Origin: Bifidobacterium breve
Lineage (GTDB): Bacteria; Actinomycetota; Actinomycetes; Nanopelagicales; Nanopelagicaceae
Direction: 5' to 3'
Length of the DNA stretch: 64,000 bases
Assembly: GCA_945863115.1 (NCBI GenBank)
Contig: CAMAYZ010000007.1
Location: forward strand, 1 to 64,000
In this document: positions 16,327-24,452 of the stretch, piece after piece
Layout of the letters: each line of letters starts with the position of its first letter
Position numbering within the stretch: the first letter of the stretch is position 1
Made by a program: the position numbers and the translations under genes
The notes under the pieces: model-generated
Database searches by the model: none
Told to the model about the DNA's origin: nothing
What the model saw: only the letters and a program-made list of their open reading frames with translations

Positions 16327-16782
16327 CTATTTTCTACCATTCGAGTGCATGGTATTTCTATGGAAATCTTGCATTCCTACGCCGAAAAGTTTTAGATTTT
16401 TTATAAACCATTTGCCTTCTATCTTTACAAATTCATGTTCGTATCCACCCCAAAGGTGACCAATTTCCTCCTTCGAGTGATACTTATGCCAGGCATAAAG
16501 ATAGGAAGTTGAAGTTGCTGAAGTCTCGCTTTTAAAAGAGACCAATACATTACTTATGTGGTGGCTAGTTGCTAGAAAAGTTTCTGCTAATCCTTTTGAA
16601 ACCATTTCAAAAATTTGTTTTCTACTGGTTAAGTTTGCAATTTCTGGGCCATAATCTACAACTGCGTCAACCGTGAATAACTGGGATAATTCTTCCGGCT
16701 GATTGCGATCAAAGTAGTAACAATATTTGTAGATAAGCTCTTCGACAGCTTGTCGGTCAAGTTGGGAATTGGTTTCGCTCAC
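16327..16782 (-). CDS. SnoaL-like (NTF2-fold) protein
   Basis: 151 residues. LDRQAVEELIYKYCYYFDRN, then LFTVDAVVDYG, and a central ATSHHISNVLVSF, ending in a beta sheet with WHKYHSKEEIGHLWGGYEHEFVK and GKWFIKNLKLFG, is the SnoaL_4 / cone-shaped NTF2 fold. Members act as small isomerases, dehydratases or hydrolases; the HH pair in the pocket strand is typical. The frame is open to ATG 16824, but a GTG at 16782 has a strong GGGGAGGG upstream, so I use it. It converges with the SDR pair, 11 bases apart, and probably acts on the same compounds. Confidence 0.78.
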   Translation of the reverse strand: MSETNSQLDRQAVEELIYKYCYYFDRNQPEELSQLFTVDAVVDYGPEIANLTSRKQIFEMVSKGLAETFLATSHHISNVLVSFKSETSATSTSYLYAWHKYHSKEEIGHLWGGYEHEFVKIEGKWFIKNLKLFGVGMQDFHRNTMHSNGRK

Positions 16783-17004
16783 CCCTCTACCCTCCCCTAG
16801 ATTGGTTGAAATTCCTAGACCCATATTTGTGCTTATTTCTGGGTGGTCCGGTGACTGTTGTTCGCAATGAGAACTACTGAGCGGTAAGCGGGAAAAAGTT
16901 ATGGTTTTGTAATGATTAACCCTGTTAAGAAGGGCGCTTTCATGTCAAGATTTCCCTCAGATTTCACCTGAATTTAACTTAACGGACGGAAGGACTAACA
17001 AACG

Positions 17005-17766
17005 GTGCCAGCAAGCGAAGTATTGATGGAGCTTTCCGGCGTTCGTAAAACTTTTGGAACTATTGAAGTTTTGCATGGAATTGATTTACAAATTACCAAG
17101 GGAAGTCATGCCGTAATTTTCGGTCCATCCGGTTCTGGAAAATCAACAGTTCTACGTTGCATGAATTTATTAGAAGAACCAGATGTTGGTTCAATTAAAT
17201 TTTTAGGAAATGAATACGGGCCAGGCAATGGCGCCAAGGCTGAAGGTAAGCGCGGAAAACCAATTGAGCTTCGTCGCAAAGTTGGAATGGTTTTTCAACA
17301 ATTTAATTTATTTCCTCACCTATCGGCGCTAGATAATCTAGCTCTACCGTATAGATCTGTTCGTGGTGGATCACTTAGTGAAGCTCAAGAGCGAGCAGCC
17401 CACGAATTAAATAAAGTTGGACTATTAAAGTTTGCCGCAAATTATCCTTCACAACTTTCTGGTGGACAACAGCAACGTGTAGCCATTGCTCGAGCTCTGA
17501 GTTTGGATCCAGAATTAATGTTATTTGATGAACCTACTTCTGCTCTAGACCCAGAACTTGTAGGCGAAGTTCTTGCAGTTATGCGCGATCTAGCGGAATC
17601 TGGAATGACTATGGTCGTTGTTACGCATGAGATGAACTTTGCGCGTGAGATTGGTGATCTCAATATCTTTATGGAGGCCGGAAATATTGTTACTACCGGT
17701 GGTTCTGACTTCTTCGAAAATTGCACAAACCAACGTGCTAAAGAATTTATTGGATCGGTGTTGTGA
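17005..17766 (+). CDS. Polar amino-acid ABC transporter, ATP-binding subunit
   Basis: 253 residues: Walker A GPSGSGKST near 38, Q-loop QQFNLFPHLSALDN near 99, signature LSGGQQQR near 152, Walker B LMLFDEPTSALDPE near 172 and H-loop VVVTHEM near 206. It is the GlnQ/HisP type that drives polar amino-acid uptake. It starts at GTG 17005 behind GGACGGAAGGA. A 222-base gap separates it from the SnoaL-like gene on the other strand; this gap carries the promoter for the transporter-dehydrogenase series. The stop overlaps the permease start (TGATG). Confidence 0.95.
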   Translation: MPASEVLMELSGVRKTFGTIEVLHGIDLQITKGSHAVIFGPSGSGKSTVLRCMNLLEEPDVGSIKFLGNEYGPGNGAKAEGKRGKPIELRRKVGMVFQQFNLFPHLSALDNLALPYRSVRGGSLSEAQERAAHELNKVGLLKFAANYPSQLSGGQQQRVAIARALSLDPELMLFDEPTSALDPELVGEVLAVMRDLAESGMTMVVVTHEMNFAREIGDLNIFMEAGNIVTTGGSDFFENCTNQRAKEFIGSVL

Positions 17767-18530
17767 TGTTTAGACTAGAAGAAGATGGTGTCGCACCGAT
17801 TAACTTTATGTGGCACCTGGTCTGGGATTTCAGATGGGATCTCTTTAAGGGCCTCTTAACTGCAATCAGCGTTTCAATAGTTGCACTAATTCTCTCCATG
17901 GTCATTGGCCTAATTTTTGCGCTAGCCCGTATGAGCCGATTCAAAGTTTTCTCAATTTTTGCAAGCTTCTATGTAAATATCTTCCGGGGAATCCCAGCAC
18001 TTGTAAGTGTGATCTGGGTTTACTTCGGCTGGTCCTTGCTATTTGGTCATAACTTCACTGTTTTTCAAGCCGGCGTGATTGCTCTGACCCTTCTTTACTC
18101 TTCATTCTTCTGCGAAATTTTCAGATCGGCTCTGCAGGCTATTCACAAGGGGCAACGTGAAGCAGGTTTGGCTCTTGGATTAACTCGCGGGCGAATCTTC
18201 AGATCCGTGATGCTCCCCCAGGCCACAAAAATCGCGATTCCTAATATTGGAAGCATGTATATCGGAATGATTAAAGACACCTCGACGTTTGCCATTATCG
18301 GTATGGTTGAGGTAGTTCGTGTCACTCAAAATTTAAACTCAACATACTTCCAGCCCTTCGTTCTTTACACAGCAGCTGCTGGTCTTTATGTAATTATCGC
18401 TTTCCTAGTTGACTTCATTTTTAGAAATGTAGAGCTCAACTTTGCATATCCGCCGCAAGGCCGCATCGCTAAATTTCTCAGCCGAAAAAAGAAAAAGAAA
18501 ATCGAAGAGTTGATGAAGTCAACTTTATGA
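17766..18530 (+). CDS. Polar amino-acid ABC transporter, permease
   Basis: About 254 residues with five or six hydrophobic segments and the EAA loop EAGLALGLTRGRIFRSVMLPQA near 133-154 that contacts the ATPase. It is the HisM/GlnP type. Only one permease gene is present, so it should form a homodimer, unlike the two-permease histidine and octopine systems. The C-terminus is very lysine-rich (RKKKKK). It is coupled to the ATPase by TGATG (the frame is also open from GTG 17763) and overlaps the extended frame of the next gene. Confidence 0.93.
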   Translation: MFRLEEDGVAPINFMWHLVWDFRWDLFKGLLTAISVSIVALILSMVIGLIFALARMSRFKVFSIFASFYVNIFRGIPALVSVIWVYFGWSLLFGHNFTVFQAGVIALTLLYSSFFCEIFRSALQAIHKGQREAGLALGLTRGRIFRSVMLPQATKIAIPNIGSMYIGMIKDTSTFAIIGMVEVVRVTQNLNSTYFQPFVLYTAAAGLYVIIAFLVDFIFRNVELNFAYPPQGRIAKFLSRKKKKKIEELMKSTL

Positions 18531-18586
18531 TTTTCAATTTCAGCCGAGAAAACCCGGGACGTCCCAAACAAATGAAAGGTATAAAA

Positions 18587-19411
18587 ATGCGCAAAAAGAT
18601 TAGCTTGGCTGCAATAGCTGGACTCGTTGCATCCACAGTAATTTTTGCTGGAGCGAATACTTCGGCAAATGCTGCTTCAAACCCACTAAATCTGGTTAAG
18701 CCGGGTTCATTGGTAGTTGGAATGACACTTCAATTCAAGCCACAGATGTATCTAGATGAAGCTGGAAAGCCAGCTGGATACGATGTTGAATTGGTAAAGC
18801 GTCTAGCAAAGTCACTTCGTCTAAAGCTTGAAATTAAGAACATGGACTTTGCTGGTCTTATTCCTGGCCTAGTGTCAAAGCAATTTGACTTGGTTTCAGT
18901 TGGACTTACAAAGAATCCAGATCGCGAAAAGTCAATCCAGTTCGTGCGTGAATACATGCCTTACACAACAGTGTTGGCTGCACGTTCAGGCGATTCAACA
19001 GGCGCTACAAAAGCCCTTTGGAACGTAGCTGGCAAGAAGATTACTGCGCTTCAAGGTGCTGCTGCATCTAGAATCGTAAAGGCAGATTTCCCTGCTACAA
19101 CACTTGTTGAATTCCCACAACAGAACGATGCATTCCTAGAAGTAGTTTCTAAGCGTGCTGATGCAATTGTGGTAGAAGAGAACCTTCTAAACCAATTCAA
19201 TAAGACTAACCCTGGCCAACTTGCAAAGGTAAAGCTTCCTGCGCCACTTAGCCAAGCATTCGGTCAATGGACAGTTCAACTTGGTAACAATGCACTAGAT
19301 GCAAAGTTAACTCGTTGGCTATGTTCAAACCAAGAGGGTGGATATTTAGCATCAGTATTCAAGAAGACAATGGGATATACCCAGCCAACTCTTCCTGAGT
19401 GCACAGAGTAA
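18587..19411 (+). CDS. Polar amino-acid ABC transporter, solute-binding protein
   Basis: About 274 residues: signal peptide MRKKISLAAIAGLVASTVIFAGANTSANA, with no lipobox cysteine, then an SBP family 3 domain (GSLVVGMTLQFKPQMYLDEAGKPAGYDVEL, LIPGLVSKQFDLVSVGLTKNPDREKSIQF). It is a periplasmic-type binding protein for a polar amino acid or opine-like compound. ATG 18587 with AAAGG just upstream is better than the frame start at 18527. Two consecutive hairpins follow the stop, which should lower transcription into the oxidoreductase genes. High expression of SBPs in this position is common. Confidence 0.92.
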   Translation: MRKKISLAAIAGLVASTVIFAGANTSANAASNPLNLVKPGSLVVGMTLQFKPQMYLDEAGKPAGYDVELVKRLAKSLRLKLEIKNMDFAGLIPGLVSKQFDLVSVGLTKNPDREKSIQFVREYMPYTTVLAARSGDSTGATKALWNVAGKKITALQGAAASRIVKADFPATTLVEFPQQNDAFLEVVSKRADAIVVEENLLNQFNKTNPGQLAKVKLPAPLSQAFGQWTVQLGNNALDAKLTRWLCSNQEGGYLASVFKKTMGYTQPTLPECTE

Positions 19412-19426
19412 AAAACGCTATGAGAG

Positions 19427-19452
19427 ATCCCGAAGTGAAATAACTTCGGGAT
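19427..19452 (+). terminator. First of two hairpins after the SBP gene
   Basis: ATCCCGAAGT (19427-19436), a six-base loop and ACTTCGGGAT (19443-19452) form a perfect 10-bp stem 15 bases after the SBP stop. It has only a short T tract (TTT). It may be an attenuator or an RNA stabiliser for the SBP message. Confidence 0.75.
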
Positions 19453-19465
19453 TTGCAAGAAACTC

Positions 19466-19505
19466 GAACTGGCAACCTTCACAAAGGTTGCCAGTTCTCT
19501 TAATT
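19466..19505 (+). terminator. Second hairpin after the SBP gene, terminator
   Basis: GAACTGGCAACCTT (19466-19479), loop CACA and AAGGTTGCCAGTTC (19484-19497) make a perfect 14-bp stem followed by TCTTAATTT. It lies 13 bases after the first hairpin. Together they should stop most transcripts before the dehydrogenase genes at 19547, so those genes rely on read-through or a separate promoter in the short gap. Confidence 0.8.
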
Positions 19506-19546
19506 TGAGATTGAAAACTAGCAAATCAGTGGAAGGATAATGGCTA

Positions 19547-20980
19547 ATGAAAACCTTCGACTTGGTTGTTATCGGTGGTGGCCCTGCTGGTATTGCAGCT
19601 GCCGCGACTGCTTCTAAGCATGGGTTGCAAGTTGCCATTATTGATGAGCGACCAACTCTTGGCGGGCAAATTTACAAACGCGTTGGGCCTGGCTTTAAGG
19701 TTAAGAGCGCTAAAGAAGTTGGTAAAGACTATTTTCTGGGCGAAGAATTAATCAATGAACTAGAAAATTCAAGTGTTGAACTATTTTTAGAAACCCTTGT
19801 TGGAACCATTGAGAATTCAGCTGTGGTAATTGTTAGAAATGGCGAAAGCGCCGAGAGGTTGAATTACAAGAAGTTATTGATCTCACCAGGTGCTTATGAC
19901 CGCCCAGTCGCATTCCCGGGCTGGACGCTTCCAGGAGTAATAACTGCGGGTGCAGCGCAATCATTAGTAAAGACTCAACGGGTGAATCCGGGATCTAGAA
20001 TATTTTTTGCTGGTAGCGGACCTTTAGCTCTCGCCTTTCCGGCGCAGTTAAGTGGATATGGCGCAAATATCGTTGGCATAATTGAAGCGGCACCACGACC
20101 AGGAATTTTTAAGGCGCTCCGCATTCTGCTCGCCGTAATCGGTAATTTAGATTTAATGCGTGATGCTGCAAAATACCAATTCCATTTAATTTCTAACCGC
20201 ATCCCAATGACATATCGAAGAATTATCGTCAGCGCCAATGGTAAAGATCGAGTTGAATCTGTTACTCACGCCAAAGTTGATAAAAATTGGCGAGTAATCC
20301 CAGGAACTGAAAAAACGGTTGAAGTAGATGCGCTCTGTGTTGGATATGGCTTCTTCCCATCTGTTGAACTATTCCGGTTATTAGATTGCGAATTAGAATA
20401 TGAAGAGAGCCGTGGTGGGGCTGTCGTTAAATTAGATAACTGGGGCGCAACATCCGTTGCAAATGTATTTGGAGCTGGCGATGGCACCGGAATTTCTGGT
20501 TCATATGTGGCAATCGCTCGGGGCCGACTTGCGGCACTTAAAATTGCAGCCGAACTTGGAAAAATCTCAGATAAAGCTCTGTCAACCCTGGCGGCTGGCT
20601 ATCAGAGAACTTTTTCCCAGAGAACTAAGTTTCAACGTGCTATCAACAACGCTTACGAAATTAAGAGTGGCATTTATGAACTTGCAGATAATGGAACGGT
20701 GATTTGCCGATGCGAGTCCGTTAAATTAGAGAGCATTCTGCCAGTTCTAGAATCAACGATTGATCCTTCGGTTGTTAAGGCTTACACCAGATGCGGAATG
20801 GGACTCTGTCAGGGTCGCAACTGTCAACGACAGATTTCTGCGCTAATCGCTCAAAAGCATGGAATACCAATATCGCAAATCACTCAAGCAACGCCAAGAT
20901 TCCCGACAAAACCAATCAAGCTTGGACAGATTGCTGATGCAACAGTTACCTCTGAGAAATACTTTATCGATGCTGAATAA
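19547..20980 (+). CDS. FAD/NAD(P)-BFD dehydrogenase subunit (HcnB / opine-oxidase A type)
   Basis: 477 residues: FAD motif VIGGGPAGIAAAATASKHG at about 7-25, GGQIYKR near 40, second dinucleotide motif FAGSGPLALAFPAQLSGYG near 150, GDGTGISGS near 310, and C-terminal BFD-like 2Fe-2S ligands CRCE near 386 and CGMGLCQGRNC near 415. It equals the middle and C-terminal parts of the fused protein at 3016, without its N-terminal 2Fe-2S domain. ATG 19547 has GGAAGG 10 bases before it. It overlaps the DAO-type subunit by 11 bases, giving an OoxA-OoxB / HcnB-HcnC pair that probably oxidises a secondary amine or imino acid. Confidence 0.87.
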   Translation: MKTFDLVVIGGGPAGIAAAATASKHGLQVAIIDERPTLGGQIYKRVGPGFKVKSAKEVGKDYFLGEELINELENSSVELFLETLVGTIENSAVVIVRNGESAERLNYKKLLISPGAYDRPVAFPGWTLPGVITAGAAQSLVKTQRVNPGSRIFFAGSGPLALAFPAQLSGYGANIVGIIEAAPRPGIFKALRILLAVIGNLDLMRDAAKYQFHLISNRIPMTYRRIIVSANGKDRVESVTHAKVDKNWRVIPGTEKTVEVDALCVGYGFFPSVELFRLLDCELEYEESRGGAVVKLDNWGATSVANVFGAGDGTGISGSYVAIARGRLAALKIAAELGKISDKALSTLAAGYQRTFSQRTKFQRAINNAYEIKSGIYELADNGTVICRCESVKLESILPVLESTIDPSVVKAYTRCGMGLCQGRNCQRQISALIAQKHGIPISQITQATPRFPTKPIKLGQIADATVTSEKYFIDAE

Positions 20981-22181
20981 TACTTTTCTGCCTGGATATC
21001 TCAGCCAATCTGAGAATTTTGAAGAGCTGCCAACGCAGAGCGATGTTGTAATTATTGGTGGCGGACTTTTAGGAACTGCACTCTCCTACTACTTAGCAAA
21101 ATCTGGTGTCGAAGTAACTCTGCTAGAGCGAAATGATTTAAATCGTGAAGCATCCGGAACTAATGCTGGAAGCTTCCACTTTCAAATTGCACTTCACCAG
21201 CTAACCGACAATATGACTGACGCTGACGACAAGCGTTTAGCCGAAGAAACTAAGTTGATGTTAGATGCCGCAATGCTCTGGGATGATATTGAGAAAGAGT
21301 TAGATGCTGATCTTGGCGTTCACTTCACTGGCGGATTTATGGTTGCTGAGACCCAAGAAGAGCTTCAAGTACTCCGCGATAAACAGCGAATCGAAGAGAT
21401 TGCCGGTCTTGAGACCCAAGTAATGACCGGAAATGAAATGCGAGAGTTTGCCCCGTATTTAGCGCCAGACTTGTCCGGAATCGCTTTCTGCCCACGAGAA
21501 GGACATGCCAATCCACTTCTAGTTGGACCAACTTATGCATATCGCGCACATCAACTTGGCGCAAAGATTCGCACCAATTGTGAAGTCATTCGAATCGAAC
21601 AGATAACTGGAATACCTGGCTTTCGATTTAAAATTCATACTAATCGCGGAACCATTCTTTGCAATCGTGTAGTTAATGCAAGTGGTGCCTGGACTGCTGA
21701 AATATCTTCGCAGCTAGGTTTGAATTTACCAATGGGTTTAAGTGGCCTACATGTAAATGTTACCGAGCCTAGAGAATACTTCTTGGAAGCCATGGTTCAA
21801 CATATCGGGCGCCGGTTAACTCTTAAACAGACTACAAACAATACTTTCATCATTGGTGGCGGCTGGCCTTCTCGCGAAGAGAAGTTTCCGCTGCGCTATT
21901 CGAACTTTTGGGAAAGCGCGGCAGGTAATGCAGCAGTTGCGGTCCGAGTTCTTCCAATGCTTAAAGATGTGCAATTAGTTCGAGTCTGGTCTGGTGTTTG
22001 GGCATATACAAATGACTTCAAACCAATTCTTGGCGAATCTGAAAAAATACCGGGCTACCATATTGCAATGGTCCCAACAGGTTTTACACTAGGTCCTATG
22101 GTCTCCAGAATGCTTGCTGAATATATGTCGCAACCTGGCGCTAAAGGCCTTATTCCAAATGAATTCCACGTTGATCGCTAA
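20970..22181 (+). CDS. DAO-type FAD oxidoreductase (HcnC / opine-oxidase B / hydroxyproline-dehydrogenase type)
   Basis: About 403 residues. The FAD motif VVIIGGGLLGTALSYYLAKSG is near 25, then LLERNDLNREASGTNAGSFHFQ, GGFMVAE near 115, and a C-terminal GGGWPSRE, with PILGES and GFTLGPMVSRMLAEY closing the FAD site. This is the amine-oxidising subunit of opine-oxidase/HcnABC/LhpB-type enzymes. The start is ATG 20970, which overlaps the previous gene by 11 bases; the frame is open further upstream within that gene. The DHDPS-like gene follows 27 bases later and likely uses the imine or keto product. Confidence 0.87.
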   Translation: MLNNTFLPGYLSQSENFEELPTQSDVVIIGGGLLGTALSYYLAKSGVEVTLLERNDLNREASGTNAGSFHFQIALHQLTDNMTDADDKRLAEETKLMLDAAMLWDDIEKELDADLGVHFTGGFMVAETQEELQVLRDKQRIEEIAGLETQVMTGNEMREFAPYLAPDLSGIAFCPREGHANPLLVGPTYAYRAHQLGAKIRTNCEVIRIEQITGIPGFRFKIHTNRGTILCNRVVNASGAWTAEISSQLGLNLPMGLSGLHVNVTEPREYFLEAMVQHIGRRLTLKQTTNNTFIIGGGWPSREEKFPLRYSNFWESAAGNAAVAVRVLPMLKDVQLVRVWSGVWAYTNDFKPILGESEKIPGYHIAMVPTGFTLGPMVSRMLAEYMSQPGAKGLIPNEFHVDR

Positions 22182-22207
22182 CTGAAAAAAATAGGAGCAA
22201 ATAAAAA

Positions 22208-23143
22208 ATGGATAGAAACTCCATCGATTGGAAGGGTTACTGGCCCGCAAGCCCTACCCCTTTTAAAGAGAATGGCGACCTAGACCTTGAAACTTTTGGG
22301 AAGTTAGTCGATTGGTATCTCGAGTGTGGAATGCATGGCATTTTTGTTAATGGAACTACTGGCGAATGGTTTTCCCAAACGATTCCAGAGCGCAAAGAGT
22401 TAATTGAATTTGTATTAGATCGAGTAGCCGGTCGAATTCCAGTAGTCGTTGGTATTACAACATTTACCGCTCGTGATTCAATCCCATTAGGTGTGCATGC
22501 GATGGCAGCCGGCGCCGCTGGTGTTTGTTCATCTGCTCCCGCTTATGCAAAGACACTTCCAGATGAGACCGTGGCTTATTTCTCTGAACTTTCAACTGGT
22601 ATTCAAGGTCCAGTCATGATTTATAACTGGCCACACGGAACCAATATTGAAATCGAGGGCGAACTCGCTGAGCGCTTAGCTGATGTAGAGAACATTGTTG
22701 CAATCAAAGACAGCACAGCGAATGGCGATCAGTTTAGAGATACCGCTCGCCGCGTAAATGACCGAGTCCGAATTTATGGAAATTTCATGGTTCCTGAAAA
22801 TCTAAAGTTCATGCAGCAATATGGTGGTGACGGAACGATTGGTGGCGGAAGTATCTATGGAAAAGCTGATCCATTGTTCTGGGAAAATTACTGGAGTGGA
22901 AACATCGAAGCTGCTCAGAAGCATGCAGTCGAGAATGAAATACTTCTTGGAAAGCTCTGGCAACCAGGTGGTTGGCGTGGAATTTACGGCTCGTATCAGA
23001 GCCAATTAAAAGCAATCATGAAAATTATGGGACTTCCTGGTGGCAGCGTTAGAGCCCCACGTCTTCCACTAACAGATCCAGCTAGCCTTGCAAAAATCAG
23101 AGCAACTTTAATCGAATGCAATATCCCAGTCGGAAAGGAATAG
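22208..23143 (+). CDS. DHDPS-family lyase/deaminase, copy 1
   Basis: 311 residues of the dihydrodipicolinate synthase/N-acetylneuraminate lyase family: VNGTTGEW near 47, MIYN with Tyr139, and the Schiff-base lysine K167 in VAIKDST. It is not housekeeping DapA: it lies in a catabolic operon and has the variant GEWF after GTTG. Family members next to HcnC/LhpB-type dehydrogenases include 4-hydroxy-pyrroline-2-carboxylate deaminase (LhpC/HypD) and 2-keto-acid aldolases, and either would fit. It starts at ATG 22208 behind AGGAG. It shares motifs with the gene at 26764, which is a paralogue on the other side of the cluster. Confidence 0.82.
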   Translation: MDRNSIDWKGYWPASPTPFKENGDLDLETFGKLVDWYLECGMHGIFVNGTTGEWFSQTIPERKELIEFVLDRVAGRIPVVVGITTFTARDSIPLGVHAMAAGAAGVCSSAPAYAKTLPDETVAYFSELSTGIQGPVMIYNWPHGTNIEIEGELAERLADVENIVAIKDSTANGDQFRDTARRVNDRVRIYGNFMVPENLKFMQQYGGDGTIGGGSIYGKADPLFWENYWSGNIEAAQKHAVENEILLGKLWQPGGWRGIYGSYQSQLKAIMKIMGLPGGSVRAPRLPLTDPASLAKIRATLIECNIPVGKE

Positions 23144-23147
23144 TTCG

Positions 23148-24092
23148 GTGCAAAATTTTCGTGGAGTAGACCATGCTGGTATTGGTGTTGGCAATATGGA
23201 CGAGGCACTTCTATTTTGGCGAGATAAGTTAGGTTTCACTGAACTTTATTTTGATTACACCGGACCGGTTCCAGGTCTTGAGGAAATTTGCAAGAAAAAA
23301 GATGTCAAGGCCAGAATTGTTATGCTCGGAAACCGCCATACAACTCGACTTGGACCAGGGAAAGTTAAGTTAGTTCAACGCTTAGATGGAAATGGTGCGC
23401 CTGAATATCCAGCAGGTATTGGATATGGTGAGGTCGGACTTGCTGAAGTTTGTCTTCACACCCTTCACACCGAAAAAATATTTCGCCACTTGGTAGATGA
23501 TCTAAAAATTAAATCTTTAATGGAACCACTAAGTGCAAGCGTTGGTGAACATGGTATTGATTTAGATATTGCATATGTTGCAGACCCTTGGATGGGTAAG
23601 GTTGAATTAATTGATTGGAAGGGGCTTTGGACCTCGCGTCCAGCTGCGCCACGTATCGAAGGCGTAAACCATGTGGCCTTCGGTGTTCATGACATGAAGG
23701 TAACAACTGATTTTTATAAGCAATTAGGTTTCATTGATCAAATCTTTGAATCAAAAGAGTTCTTTGATCCGATGGCCCCTTGGTATCAAGTTGGTCGCCC
23801 ACTTCCAGGACATCACATGACACTCTGGTTGTCTGGTGAAGGCGCTGGAATCGAACCAGTTCGACTTACCCCGCTCTGGGAAGATTGCCGCGGCGAATGG
23901 GGCCATGTCGGGCCAATGGATTTTGGAATCGGCGTGCAGAATATTAAAAAGGCTGTCGCAACGTTGAAAAGTTTAGGAATTGAAACACATAGCGATATTC
24001 AAGTATTAGATGTTGGAAATACTGAATTCAAATATGTATATTTCAAAGATCCAGATGATCAATATGTATCACTTGTGGAGAGCAACTACTAA
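23148..24092 (+). CDS. Two-domain VOC (glyoxalase/extradiol dioxygenase) protein
   Basis: 314 residues with two vicinal-oxygen-chelate modules: VDHAGIGVGNMDEALLFWRDKLGF at about 7-30 and VNHVAFGVHDMKVTTDFYKQLGF near 176-198. Each has an early metal-ligand histidine. The second ends with FKDPDDQYVSLVE, carrying the typical glutamate ligand. The two-domain size resembles type I extradiol dioxygenases and 4-hydroxyphenylpyruvate dioxygenase-like proteins, but no specific activity can be assigned. It starts at GTG 23148 behind AAAGGA, 4 bases after the DHDPS-like gene, so it is in the same operon. Confidence 0.82.
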   Translation: MQNFRGVDHAGIGVGNMDEALLFWRDKLGFTELYFDYTGPVPGLEEICKKKDVKARIVMLGNRHTTRLGPGKVKLVQRLDGNGAPEYPAGIGYGEVGLAEVCLHTLHTEKIFRHLVDDLKIKSLMEPLSASVGEHGIDLDIAYVADPWMGKVELIDWKGLWTSRPAAPRIEGVNHVAFGVHDMKVTTDFYKQLGFIDQIFESKEFFDPMAPWYQVGRPLPGHHMTLWLSGEGAGIEPVRLTPLWEDCRGEWGHVGPMDFGIGVQNIKKAVATLKSLGIETHSDIQVLDVGNTEFKYVYFKDPDDQYVSLVESNY

Positions 24093-24101
24093 TTAGTTCA
24101 A

Positions 24102-24416
24102 TTAGTTAGAAGCTTTTAACCCGTCTTGGGTTCTAATATTCATTCCGGCTTTTACCCAGGTCATACAAGCCCGAGTATTTGGTTTGTCATCGACAACGAC
24201 TAAACAATCGAAACAAACTCCCATTCCGCAAAAAACACCTCGTGACTCCCCCAAGGTAGTTGTTCGCATTGCGAAAACTTCTTCAGAGAGCAGGACTGTG
24301 GCAACACTTTCACCAAGATAGGCAGTTACAGGCTTGCCATTTAAGTCAATTGTTACGGCTGCACCACGTTCGATATTTCCATCGAGTGGAATCCGCCCTG
24401 AAGTATTTTCTTTCAC
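24102..24416 (-). CDS. Small 2Fe-2S subunit (HcnA / LhpF type)
   Basis: 104 residues: beta-grasp ferredoxin-like domain with ligands C63, C68, C71 and C84 (CGMGVCFDC...C). It matches the N-terminal domain of the fused protein at 3016 (C57, C62, C65, C78), so the island has both the fused and the separate form. It could complete a three-subunit amine dehydrogenase with the proteins at 19547 and 20970, although it is on the other strand; or it could pair with 25547. The start is GTG 24416 behind CGGAG. Confidence 0.87.
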   Translation of the reverse strand: MKENTSGRIPLDGNIERGAAVTIDLNGKPVTAYLGESVATVLLSEEVFAMRTTTLGESRGVFCGMGVCFDCLVVVDDKPNTRACMTWVKAGMNIRTQDGLKASN

Positions 24417-24452
24417 TCCGCTAGTGTGCCAATCTAAGATAGAATTTTCAAT

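Noticed and set aside
16783-17004. Possible riboswitch between the SnoaL-like gene and the ABC transporter
   Set aside because: I looked for conserved riboswitch cores (glycine, lysine, SAM, cobalamin) and found none; promoter sequence is the simplest content.
22208-23143. Assignment as hydroxyproline-pathway deaminase (LhpC/HypD)
   Set aside because: Only the gene context fits; the other required enzymes (epimerase, semialdehyde dehydrogenase) are not in the window, so the specific name is not supported.
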